A stretch of DNA of 6,053 nt from the NCBI GenBank assembly GCA_026125835.1, contig JAHCKJ010000139.1, forward strand, positions 1-6,053, given 5' to 3'. Of this stretch, positions 1-5,923 are shown one piece after another. The translations under genes and the position numbers were made by a program. The notes beneath the pieces were generated by a model that did no database searches, was not told the origin of the DNA, and saw nothing but the letters and a program-made list of their open reading frames with translations. Within the stretch, counting starts at the first letter, position 1; each line of letters opens with the position of its first letter. Source of the stretch: Sphingopyxis sp. (GTDB lineage: Bacteria; Pseudomonadota; Alphaproteobacteria; Sphingomonadales; Sphingomonadaceae).

Positions 1-1145
1 GCCCTGTACCAGAGGGGCTGTATCCGGGCGACTATCTGATCCCCGTCGCGGGCAAGCTGGCGACCGAATATGGCGACCGCTTTATCCAAGCGCCTGAAAG
101 CGCGTGGCTCGGCCTGTTCCGCACCGAGGCGGTCGGCGCGATGATGGACATGATCCGCGCCGACCTTGCCAAGCTGGGCATCCATCATGACCTGTTCTCG
201 TCCGAAGCCGAATTGCAGGCGGCCGGCAAGCCCGCCGCGGCCGAACAATGGCTGCGCGCGCATGACCTGGTCTATGACGGGGTGCTCGAGCCGCCCAAGG
301 GCGAAACGCCCGAGGACTGGGAGCCGGTCGAACTGCCGCTGTTTCGCTCGACCCGGTTCGGCGACGACCAGGACCGGCCGATCAGGAAATCGGACGGCAG
401 CTGGACCTATTTCGGCGCCGACCTCGCCTATCATTTCCAGAAGGCCGAGAATGCCGACGAACTGATCGACATTTGGGGTGCCGACCATGCGGGCACCGTC
501 AAGCGGATCAAGGCCGCGGTGGCGGCGCTCACCGGGGGCAAGAAGAAATTCGACGTCAAGCTGGTGCAGATGGTGCGGCTGCTCAAAAATGGCGAGCCGT
601 TCAAGATGTCGAAGCGCGCCGGCAATTTCGTCACGCTCGCCGACATCGTCGACGAGGTCGGCAAGGACGCCGTGCGGTTCACGATGCTGACGCGCAAGGC
701 GGACGCCCAGATGGATTTCGATTTTGCCAAGGTGGTCGAGGCGTCGCGTGACAATCCGGTCTTTTACGTCCAATATGCCCATGCGCGGATTGCGTCGCTG
801 AAGCGCAAGCTCGCCGAAGCGGGTGTGGCGGCGGCGGAGCCTGATACGGCGCGGCTGGACGACCATGAACTCGGCCTGGTCAAGCTGCTCGCACAATTTC
901 CGCGAACGGTGGAAGCGGCGGCGCTGGCGCGCGAACCGCACCGCATCGCTTTCTATCTCGCCGACGCCGCGGCGGCGTTCCACGCCTGGTGGAACCTTGG
1001 TAACGATCGGCCCGACGCCCGTGTCATTATGGCAAATGATCCCGAACTCACCGCAACGCGCCTTTATCTGGCCGACGGAATCGGGCAGGTTATCCGCAAC
1101 GGACTGCACCTGATGGGGGTAGAGGCGGTCGAGGAGATGAATTGA
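1..1145 (+). CDS. argS: Arginyl-tRNA synthetase, C-terminal part (5' end outside window)
   Basis: This class I aminoacyl-tRNA synthetase charges tRNA-Arg with arginine in the cytoplasm. The reading frame is open from base 3, so the gene is cut by the window edge; the ATG at 141 is internal, because the 46 codons before it (including a YPGDYLIPVAGKL stretch) already read as ArgS. About 380 residues are visible. Family members run near 570-590, so roughly 200 N-terminal residues, including the HIGH motif, are missing. Visible landmarks are WGADHAGTVKRIKAA in the catalytic domain, the KMSKRAG signature loop (bases 603-623), the conserved FYVQYAHAR segment that opens the DALR-type anticodon-binding helical domain, and the usual C-terminal RNGLHLMGVE ending. 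No frameshift or missing motif is seen in this part. The TGA stop shares its last base with the next start codon, which suggests coupled translation with the SPOR gene. Confidence 0.97.
   Translation, partial: PVPEGLYPGDYLIPVAGKLATEYGDRFIQAPESAWLGLFRTEAVGAMMDMIRADLAKLGIHHDLFSSEAELQAAGKPAAAEQWLRAHDLVYDGVLEPPKGETPEDWEPVELPLFRSTRFGDDQDRPIRKSDGSWTYFGADLAYHFQKAENADELIDIWGADHAGTVKRIKAAVAALTGGKKKFDVKLVQMVRLLKNGEPFKMSKRAGNFVTLADIVDEVGKDAVRFTMLTRKADAQMDFDFAKVVEASRDNPVFYVQYAHARIASLKRKLAEAGVAAAEPDTARLDDHELGLVKLLAQFPRTVEAAALAREPHRIAFYLADAAAAFHAWWNLGNDRPDARVIMANDPELTATRLYLADGIGQVIRNGLHLMGVEAVEEMN
1131..1136 (+). promoter_or_regulatory. Ribosome binding site of the SPOR-domain gene
   Basis: GAGGAG lies in the last codons of argS, 8 bases before the ATG at 1145 and only 5 before an in-frame TTG at 1142. 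The spacing favours the ATG as the true start. Confidence 0.6.
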
Positions 1146-1921
1146 TGACCGGAGACAAGAACGCCGATCAGGGCGATGCGGGGCTGGGGCTGGACAATGA
1201 AGACCGGCTGCCGTGGCTGGAGGCGGCCGACGGGTTCGAGGACGAGGGCGAGGTATCGCCCGCGCGCCTGCTTGTCATGGTGCTCGGCGGCCTGCTGTTG
1301 ATCGGTGCCGTGCTGGGCGGCCTGTGGTGGGTGCAGAATGGCGGCAAACGCGACAAGGGCGAACTGATCGCGGCGCAGGACGGCAGTTACAAGGTTGCGC
1401 CGAAGAACGACGGCGCCAAGACGTTCGAGGGCGAAGGCGACGCCAGCTTTTCGGCAAGCGAAGGTGCGGAACCCGCAGGCAAGGTCGATCCGACGCGGAT
1501 GCCCGAGGAACCCGCGGTGACACCGCAGGAACGCGAGGCGGCGGCTGCCACGGCGGCCGCTGACAAGGCGGCAGCGGCGAAAGCCAAAGCGGCTGCCGCA
1601 GCGAACAAGGACCAGCCGAAGCCTGCCACGGTTGCAGTCAAGGCGCCCGAAGCGCCCGCCAAGGCGGAACCGGTTGCCGCCGGAGCGGGGGCAATGGTGC
1701 AGCTCGGAGCGTTCAGCAGCGAGGCCGCGGCGGCGAAGGCGTGGACGAACCTGTCGAAACGCTTTGCCTATCTGGCCGACCTCAACAAATCGGTTTCGCC
1801 CGCCAAGGTCGGCGACGGCACCGTCTATCGTTTGCGGGTGTCGGCGGGAACGGCAGCTAATGCATCGAATTTGTGCGGAAAATTGCGCGTTGCGGGTGAG
1901 AATTGCGTCATCGTCCGTTGA
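1145..1921 (+). CDS. SPOR-domain inner-membrane protein (peptidoglycan-binding)
   Basis: This is a bitopic protein of 258 residues. The N-terminal 40 residues are acidic and presumably cytoplasmic. One membrane segment spans about residues 41-63 (RLLVMVLGGLLLIGAVLGGLWW). A long low-complexity Ala/Lys/Pro/Glu linker covers about 70-181, with an almost pure Ala/Lys stretch at 131-155. A SPOR domain fills about 182-258, opening with VQLGAFSSEAAAAKAW and containing YRLRVSAG. SPOR domains are known to bind glycan strands lacking stem peptides at division septa, so the likely role is in cell division or envelope remodelling, on the periplasmic side. Two cysteines (244, 254) lie in the domain. The ATG at 1145 overlaps the argS stop and has a good GAGGAG upstream; a TTG three bases earlier is the alternative. 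A SPOR gene between argS and nagZ is usual in alphaproteobacteria. It resembles FtsN-like proteins in layout, but I see no FtsN-specific motif and assign no symbol. Confidence 0.9.
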   Translation: MTGDKNADQGDAGLGLDNEDRLPWLEAADGFEDEGEVSPARLLVMVLGGLLLIGAVLGGLWWVQNGGKRDKGELIAAQDGSYKVAPKNDGAKTFEGEGDASFSASEGAEPAGKVDPTRMPEEPAVTPQEREAAAATAAADKAAAAKAKAAAAANKDQPKPATVAVKAPEAPAKAEPVAAGAGAMVQLGAFSSEAAAAKAWTNLSKRFAYLADLNKSVSPAKVGDGTVYRLRVSAGTAANASNLCGKLRVAGENCVIVR

Positions 1922-1947
1922 TTCACACCGCTTGACCGCAGACTTCG

Positions 1948-1976
1948 TTGGTGCGGCCTGTCGTCTATGGCATAGT
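1948..1976 (+). promoter_or_regulatory. Possible weak promoter before nagZ
   Basis: The 108-bp gap at 1922-2029 is the only room for an internal promoter in the gene string. TTGGTG (1948-1953) and CATAGT (1971-1976) are 17 bases apart, matching 3/6 and 4/6 of the sigma-70 consensus hexamers. The predicted transcript would start near 1983, leaving a leader of about 47 bases. A better -35 hexamer, TTGACC at 1932-1937, has no matching -10 at normal spacing. The match is weak and could be chance. Confidence 0.22.
1965..1975. repeat. Small inverted repeat CTATG-G-CATAG
   Basis: A perfect palindrome with 5-bp arms around one central base lies in the gap before nagZ and overlaps the candidate -10 hexamer. 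It could be a small operator half-site pair, but at this length it may also be chance. Confidence 0.3.
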
Positions 1977-2029
1977 GCGTCCGACGGCACCCGCGTGATG
2001 GGGCGGCGGCCGATGGAGCTGGATGAACG

Positions 2030-3037
2030 ATGATACCCGCCATTTTCGGCCTGTCGGGACTGACCCTTACCGACGACGAACGCGCCTTTTTCCGAGACAG
2101 CGATCCCGCGGGCTATATTCTTTTCGGGCGCAATATCGCCAACCGCGAGCAGTTGCGGCGTTTGACCGACGATTTGCGGGCGATCGACGGGCGGGCCAAT
2201 CTGCCGATCCTGATCGACCAGGAGGGCGGCCGCGTTGCGCGGATGAAATCGCCCGAATGGCCCGACTTTCCGAGCGGGGCGACCTTTGACGCGCTTTATG
2301 ACCGGGCGCCGGCGAGCGCGATCGAAGCCGCGCGCCTCAACGCCATGGCGCTGGCCGCGATGCTGACCGAGGTCGGCATCAACGTCGATTGCCTGCCCTT
2401 GCTCGACGTGCGCCAGCCCGGCGCCAGCGAAGTGATCGGCGACCGGGCGCTGGGCAGCGAACCGATGCGCGTCGCGGCGCTGGGCCGCGCCATTTTGGGC
2501 GGCTTGCAGGACGGCGGCGTGGTCGGGATCGTGAAACATATCCCCGGCCATGGCCGCGCGATGCTCGACACGCACGAAGCGCTGCCGGTCGTGACCGCGT
2601 CGGACCGCGAGTTGCAGACCGACCTCGCCCCGTTTGCGGCGCTGCGCGATGCGGCGATGGCAATGACCTGTCATGTGATATTCGAGGCATGGGACCCCGA
2701 TCGCCCGGCGACGCTGTCGCCGGTCATCATCGACAGCGTGATCCGCCAGCGGGTGGGTTTCCACGGGCTGTTGATGTCCGACGATCTCGACATGAAGGCG
2801 TTGACGGGGGATGTCCCGTCGCGGGCCGCCGCCGCCGTCGCCGCGGGATGCGACATCGCGCTCAATTGCTGGGGGCGGATGGACGATATGGTCGGGATCG
2901 CCAACGTGCTTGATCCGATCAGCACCGTGTCGCGCGCGCGGCTGGAGGGGGCGATGGACCGGGTTTCGGGGGTGAACGGCACGCGCGCCTTCGCGGCGCT
3001 GGTCGACCAGCGCGACGCGCTGCTCGCGGTGGCCTGA
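2030..3037 (+). CDS. nagZ: Beta-N-acetylhexosaminidase (glycoside hydrolase family 3)
   Basis: NagZ cleaves the non-reducing GlcNAc from GlcNAc-anhydroMurNAc-peptides in the cytoplasm, a step in peptidoglycan recycling; in bacteria with AmpR/AmpC its products also influence beta-lactamase induction. The 335 residues match the usual length. Visible are the substrate-binding IDQEGGRV (residues 62-69), the GH3 signature KHIPGHG (169-175) followed by the catalytic Asp-Thr-His (180-182, His182 the expected acid/base), and SDDLDM (250-255) with Asp251 the expected nucleophile. There is no signal peptide, in line with a cytoplasmic enzyme. The ATG at 2030 is the earliest possible start because an in-frame TGA lies at 2024-2026; GGAG at 2015-2018 is a distant, moderate ribosome site. 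All catalytic residues I expect are present. The stop is only 8 bases before scpA. Confidence 0.96.
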   Translation: MIPAIFGLSGLTLTDDERAFFRDSDPAGYILFGRNIANREQLRRLTDDLRAIDGRANLPILIDQEGGRVARMKSPEWPDFPSGATFDALYDRAPASAIEAARLNAMALAAMLTEVGINVDCLPLLDVRQPGASEVIGDRALGSEPMRVAALGRAILGGLQDGGVVGIVKHIPGHGRAMLDTHEALPVVTASDRELQTDLAPFAALRDAAMAMTCHVIFEAWDPDRPATLSPVIIDSVIRQRVGFHGLLMSDDLDMKALTGDVPSRAAAAVAAGCDIALNCWGRMDDMVGIANVLDPISTVSRARLEGAMDRVSGVNGTRAFAALVDQRDALLAVA

Positions 3038-3045
3038 GCCCAGCG

Positions 3046-3834
3046 GTGAACGAACTGGCGCTCGATTTCGAGGGGACTCCGACCGCGCCGGATCACGACG
3101 ACGCGTTGCGACTGTCGCTCGAAAGCTGGGAAGGGCCACTCGACCTGCTCCTCACGCTCGCGCGTAGCCAGAAAGTCGATCTCAAGCAGATTTCCATCCT
3201 CGCGCTGGTCGAGCAATATCTGGCCTTCATTGCGGGGGCGCGTGAGCTGAAGCTGGAGGTCGCGGCCGATTATCTGGTGATGGCCGCGTGGCTTGCGTAC
3301 CTCAAATCGGCGCTGCTGCTGCCCAAGGATCCGCTCGAGGACCCCTCGCCCGACGAACTGGCGCTGCGTCTGCAACTGCGGTTGCAGCGGCTTGCCGCGA
3401 TGCGCGAGGCGGCGGCTCGGCTGCTGGCGCGCGACCGGATCGGCCGCGACGTGTTCCTGCGCGCCAAGCCCGAAGGATTGCGCGACGTCAAACTGCGCCG
3501 CTGGGACGCCAGCCTTTACGACCTGCTCGCGGCCTATGGTCAGGTGAAACTGCGCACCGAACCGGTGGTGCATATGGTTTCGCGACGCCCGGTGGTGACG
3601 CTCGACGCGGCGCTGCATCATCTGGAGCGCTTGATCGGCGTCCAGCTCGACTGGGCAGAGCTTTCGGCGTTTCTGCCGTCCGACTATGCGGGGCCGTTGC
3701 GCCGGTCGGCCATCGCATCGAGTTTCGTCGCAGCACTCGAACTGGCACGGCAGGGCCGCGTCGAACTGAAACAGGAGGCGGCGTTCGAGCCCCTCTTTCT
3801 GAAAGCGGCCCAAACAGGATATCAGTCCGCATGA
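3046..3834 (+). CDS. scpA: Segregation and condensation protein A (SMC kleisin)
   Basis: ScpA is the kleisin subunit that bridges the heads of an SMC dimer and recruits ScpB, forming the condensin that organises and separates chromosomes. The 262-residue product has the characteristic N-terminal domain (LESWEGPLDLLLTLARSQKVDLKQISI, residues 25-51), the conserved helix AADYLVMAAWLAYLKSALLLP (73-93), a charged middle segment, and a C-terminal winged-helix region near 185-255 (VTLDAALHHLERLIG, then SSFVAALELARQGRVELKQ) that would contact the SMC head. The start is GTG at 3046, 8 bases after the nagZ stop, with no clear Shine-Dalgarno sequence; translation probably depends on ribosomes finishing nagZ. 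The first 20 residues are not conserved in the family as I know it, so the exact start is less certain than the gene. It ends with an ATGA overlap into scpB. Confidence 0.95.
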   Translation: MNELALDFEGTPTAPDHDDALRLSLESWEGPLDLLLTLARSQKVDLKQISILALVEQYLAFIAGARELKLEVAADYLVMAAWLAYLKSALLLPKDPLEDPSPDELALRLQLRLQRLAAMREAAARLLARDRIGRDVFLRAKPEGLRDVKLRRWDASLYDLLAAYGQVKLRTEPVVHMVSRRPVVTLDAALHHLERLIGVQLDWAELSAFLPSDYAGPLRRSAIASSFVAALELARQGRVELKQEAAFEPLFLKAAQTGYQSA

Positions 3835-4424
3835 TCGACGATCTGGAGCGCGCCGTCGAGGCGATGTTGTTTGCAAGCGATACACCGCTCGACCCGCGCC
3901 AGCTCGCGGGCCGGTTTGGCGACGCAGTGACGCCGGGGCAGGTGAAGGCGATCGTCGAGGCGATCGCTGCGCGCCATGCCGGAAGCGGTATCGAACTGGT
4001 CGAGCGCGGCGGGCATTGGCATTTCCAGACCCCCGCCGACCTGGCGCACCTGCTCCGGCGCGAGCGTGACGATCCGCGCAAATTGTCGCGTGCCGCGGCC
4101 GAGGTGTTGGCGATCATCGCCTATCACGAGCCGGTCAGCCGCGCCGAGATCGAGGCGATCCGCGGGGTCCAGACGTCGAAGGGAACGCTCGACGTGCTGA
4201 TGGAGGCCGAATGGATCGCGCCCGCGGGGCGGCGCGAGGTGCCGGGACGCCCGCTGATCTACAAGACGACCGACGCGTTTCTGCAACATTTCGGGCTCAC
4301 CGGCCGCAAGGATTTGCCGGGAATCGACGATCTGCGCGCCGCCGGGCTGCTCGATCCGGTCGACCTGGCATTCGAAGAAGCCATGGGCGAGCTGGACCTA
4401 GTAAAAGACGGCGAAGAGGCCTAG
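3831..4424 (+). CDS. scpB: Segregation and condensation protein B
   Basis: ScpB is a dimeric protein with tandem winged helices that binds the middle of the ScpA kleisin and modulates the SMC complex. The 197-residue product has the N-terminal LERAVEAMLFASDTPL, the strongly conserved AAAEVLAIIAYHEPVSRAEIEAIRGV (88-113) and GRPLIYKTTDAFLQHFGL (139-156), followed by a typical LPGIDDL. The ATG at 3831 overlaps the scpA stop as ATGA, with AGGA at 3816-3819, 11 bases upstream. The same frame stays open back to an ATG at 3288, but that extension is out of phase inside scpA, is Arg/Ala-rich and has no family likeness, so it was not used. The short acidic tail (ELDLVKDGEEA) is normal. The gene sits 25 bases before tatA. 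Confidence 0.95.
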   Translation: MIDDLERAVEAMLFASDTPLDPRQLAGRFGDAVTPGQVKAIVEAIAARHAGSGIELVERGGHWHFQTPADLAHLLRRERDDPRKLSRAAAEVLAIIAYHEPVSRAEIEAIRGVQTSKGTLDVLMEAEWIAPAGRREVPGRPLIYKTTDAFLQHFGLTGRKDLPGIDDLRAAGLLDPVDLAFEEAMGELDLVKDGEEA

Positions 4425-4435
4425 ATGAGCCCTTC

Positions 4436-4441
4436 AAGGAG
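4436..4441 (+). promoter_or_regulatory. Strong ribosome binding site of tatA
   Basis: AAGGAG lies 8 bases before the tatA ATG. It is the best Shine-Dalgarno sequence in the window, which fits the need for TatA in excess over TatB and TatC. Confidence 0.75.
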
Positions 4442-4449
4442 AAATCGAG

Positions 4450-4683
4450 ATGGGTAGCTTTAGCATCTGGCACTGGCTTGTGGTCGGGATTCTGGTCCTG
4501 TTGCTGTTCGGCAAGGGGCGTTTCTCGGACATGATGGGCGACGTGGCCAAGGGCATCAAAAGCTTCAAGAAGGGCATGGCCGAAGACGATGGTGCGGCCC
4601 CCGCGCCCAAGCAGATCGAGGGGCAACGCGCGCCCGACGCCACCCCGATGCCGACGCCGACCGCCGAGCAAGACAAGCTCTGA
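4450..4683 (+). CDS. tatA: Twin-arginine translocase subunit TatA
   Basis: TatA is the small membrane protein that polymerises on substrate-loaded TatBC to let folded proteins cross the inner membrane. The 77 residues show a short N-terminal membrane helix (about 5-20), the Phe20-Gly21 hinge, and an amphipathic helix with the diagnostic GDVAKGIKSFKKGM (30-43). A polar Pro/Ala/Glu tail of about 35 residues follows. The polar residue in the membrane helix, glutamine 8 in E. coli TatA, is histidine 8 here. The start is fixed by an AAGGAG 8 bases upstream. The gene lies between scpB (25-bp gap) and tatB (32-bp gap); no promoter is visible in the 25 bases, so it is probably co-transcribed from upstream. 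TatE is the other possible name, but position next to tatB and tatC favours TatA. Confidence 0.96.
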   Translation: MGSFSIWHWLVVGILVLLLFGKGRFSDMMGDVAKGIKSFKKGMAEDDGAAPAPKQIEGQRAPDATPMPTPTAEQDKL

Positions 4684-4715
4684 TCGTCGTTCGCCCGCGG
4701 GGGTCGCCTTAGTCC

Positions 4716-5096
4716 ATGTTCGATATCGCGCCCACCGAGCTGTTGCTCGTCATTGTGGTGGCTCTGGTTATTATCGGCCCCAAGGATTTGCCGAAGGCGA
4801 TGCGTTTCGTCGGCAAATGGATGGGCAAGGCGCGCGGGATGGCGCGTCATTTCCGCTCGGGGCTCGACACGATGATGCGCGAGGCGGAGTTGGAAGAACT
4901 CGAGAAGCAATGGCGCGAGCAGAATGAGGCGATCATGCGCGAATTTCCGCGCATCGACGACGTCAGCGTCCCGACGCCGCACCCGGTGGCCGATGCGCCG
5001 GTCGAAGCGGCGGCGAAACAGGGCGACGATGCGCCCACGACCGCTGGAAACCAGGAAACCCATGCGGTGCCGCCGCGGGGCGGGCCGCTGCCATGA
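4716..5096 (+). CDS. tatB: Sec-independent protein translocase subunit TatB
   Basis: TatB pairs with TatC to form the receptor for twin-arginine signal peptides. The 126-residue product starts MFDIAPTELLLVIVVALVIIGPKDLP, with the conserved glutamate at position 8, a membrane helix to about residue 20, and the Gly21-Pro22 hinge that separates TatB from TatA. A long charged amphipathic helix runs to about residue 75 (LDTMMREAELEELEKQWREQNEAIMREF). The Pro/Ala-rich tail from residue 82 is variable in the family and appears disordered. The ribosome site is poor: only a G-run at 4699-4703, 12 bases before the ATG, so less TatB than TatA is expected. The stop overlaps the tatC start as ATGA, suggesting coupled and balanced synthesis of the two receptor subunits. 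Confidence 0.96.
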   Translation: MFDIAPTELLLVIVVALVIIGPKDLPKAMRFVGKWMGKARGMARHFRSGLDTMMREAELEELEKQWREQNEAIMREFPRIDDVSVPTPHPVADAPVEAAAKQGDDAPTTAGNQETHAVPPRGGPLP

Positions 5097-5902
5097 CCGC
5101 CGAAACGCCGGTCACGCCGAGCGAGGAAGATGGTGCCGGCGGCAAGATGCCGTTGCTCGACCATCTGATCGAGCTGCGGTCGCGGTTGCTCAAATCGCTG
5201 GTCGCGATTGCGCTGGCCTTTGGCGTCTGTTTCTATTTCGCCGAACCGATCTTTTCGATCCTGGTGCAGCCGCTGGTCGCGGCGGGGCAGGGGAAGATCA
5301 TCTATACCCAGTTGTTCGAAGCCTTTTTCGTCCAGATCAAGGTCGCTTTTTTTGCGGCGATGATGATCGCCTTTCCCGTGATCACCAACCAGCTGTGGAA
5401 ATTTGTCGCGCCAGGCCTGGATCGCAAGGAGAAGCGCGCGCTATTGCCCTTTCTGTTCGCGACCCCGGTGCTGTTTACCCTGGGGGCGTGCGTCGCCTAT
5501 TTCATCACCGTGCCGGTGGCGCTGAGATTCCTGCTCGGCTTTCAGGGTGACATGGGCGGGATCCAGCAGGAAGCGCTGCCGTCGGTCGCCAATTACCTGA
5601 GTTTCATCATGCAGTTCATCATGGCGTTCGGGATCGCGTTCCTGCTGCCGATCTTTCTGATGCTGATCGAACGGTCCGGGCTGGTGACGCGCGACCAGCT
5701 GGTATCGGCGCGGCGCTATATGATCGTCGCCGCCTTTGCGATCGCCGCGGTGGCGACGCCGCCCGACATATTGAGCCAGTTCCTGCTCGCAGTGCCGCTG
5801 ATCCTGCTTTACGAAATTTCGCTGTTCGCCATCTGGTTCACCCAGCGCCGACGCAAAACAGGCGCCGAAGCGGCGCCTGTCGAGCCTGTCGAAGAGGCTT
5901 AG
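5093..5902 (+). CDS. tatC: Sec-independent protein translocase subunit TatC
   Basis: TatC is the six-helix membrane core that recognises the twin-arginine signal peptide and anchors TatB and TatA. The 269 residues include about 18 extra polar residues before MPLLDHLIELRSRLL. Signal-binding residues are present: Glu27 in HLIELR (E. coli Glu15), Phe104 in WKFVAPGL and Glu113 in DRKEKR (E. coli Glu103). The conserved YLSFIMQFIMAFG (168-180) and TPPDILSQ (222-229, Asp225 matching E. coli Asp211) follow. The position of E. coli Glu170 in FEVP is leucine 184 (FLLP) here. Six hydrophobic stretches can be placed near 31-52, 80-100, 117-140, 170-193, 207-222 and 228-250. The C-terminal tail carries a hairpin sequence (5858-5880) and a 9-base tandem duplication encoding Pro-Val-Glu twice. 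It closes the + strand run; serS, the common next gene in related genomes, does not follow directly. Confidence 0.97.
   Translation: MTAETPVTPSEEDGAGGKMPLLDHLIELRSRLLKSLVAIALAFGVCFYFAEPIFSILVQPLVAAGQGKIIYTQLFEAFFVQIKVAFFAAMMIAFPVITNQLWKFVAPGLDRKEKRALLPFLFATPVLFTLGACVAYFITVPVALRFLLGFQGDMGGIQQEALPSVANYLSFIMQFIMAFGIAFLLPIFLMLIERSGLVTRDQLVSARRYMIVAAFAIAAVATPPDILSQFLLAVPLILLYEISLFAIWFTQRRRKTGAEAAPVEPVEEA
5858..5880 (-). terminator. Probable intrinsic terminator of the entericidin gene, inside tatC
   Basis: Perfect 9-bp arms (ACAGGCGCC at 5858-5866 and GGCGCCTGT at 5872-5880) enclose a 5-base loop. Read on the - strand, the stem runs directly into TTTT (three bases beyond the stem continue the final T), the form of a rho-independent terminator. 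It lies about 44 bases beyond the entericidin stop. On the + strand no T-run follows, so it should not act well for tatC. The same bases encode TatC Thr256 to Val263. The short T-run is the main doubt. Confidence 0.6.
5876..5893 (+). repeat. Tandem 9-base repeat at the tatC 3' end
   Basis: CCTGTCGAG is followed directly by CCTGTCGAA, one mismatch in nine, and encodes Pro-Val-Glu twice at TatC residues 262-267. The second copy lies in GAGCCTGTCGAAG (5882-5894), which resembles, from memory, a short motif scattered widely in sphingomonad genomes. That match was not searched. Confidence 0.55.
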
Positions 5903-5923
5903 GGTAAGCAGTAAACGTCTGCG

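Noticed and set aside
1142..1144. TTG as the start of the SPOR gene
   Set aside because: The ATG directly after it has a better distance from GAGGAG and is the stronger initiation codon.
1936..1956. Stem CCGCA/TGCGG after the SPOR gene as a terminator
   Set aside because: Only 5 bp with an 11-base loop and no T-run after it.
1064..3139. Very long open frame on the - strand (about 690 codons) opposite the SPOR gene and nagZ
   Set aside because: It lies wholly opposite well-supported genes, is rich in Arg/His/Gly and has no recognisable domain. High-GC codon bias commonly keeps such antisense frames open.
3288..3830. In-frame upstream extension of scpB through scpA
   Set aside because: The extension is the +2 shadow of scpA, has low-complexity Arg/Ala composition, and the ATG at 3831 matches the normal ScpB N-terminus.
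2671..3885. Long - strand open frame opposite nagZ and scpA
   Set aside because: Same shadow effect; Arg- and Gln-rich with no family motifs, against clear + strand genes.
4425..4457. Ten-codon frame ATG AGC ... TAG overlapping the tatA start, possible leader peptide
   Set aside because: No ribosome site of its own, no codon pattern suggesting attenuation, and such short frames arise easily by chance.
4694..4701. Palindrome CCCGCGGG between tatA and tatB
   Set aside because: An 8-base GC palindrome without a loop or T-run is not a convincing terminator or processing site in GC-rich DNA.
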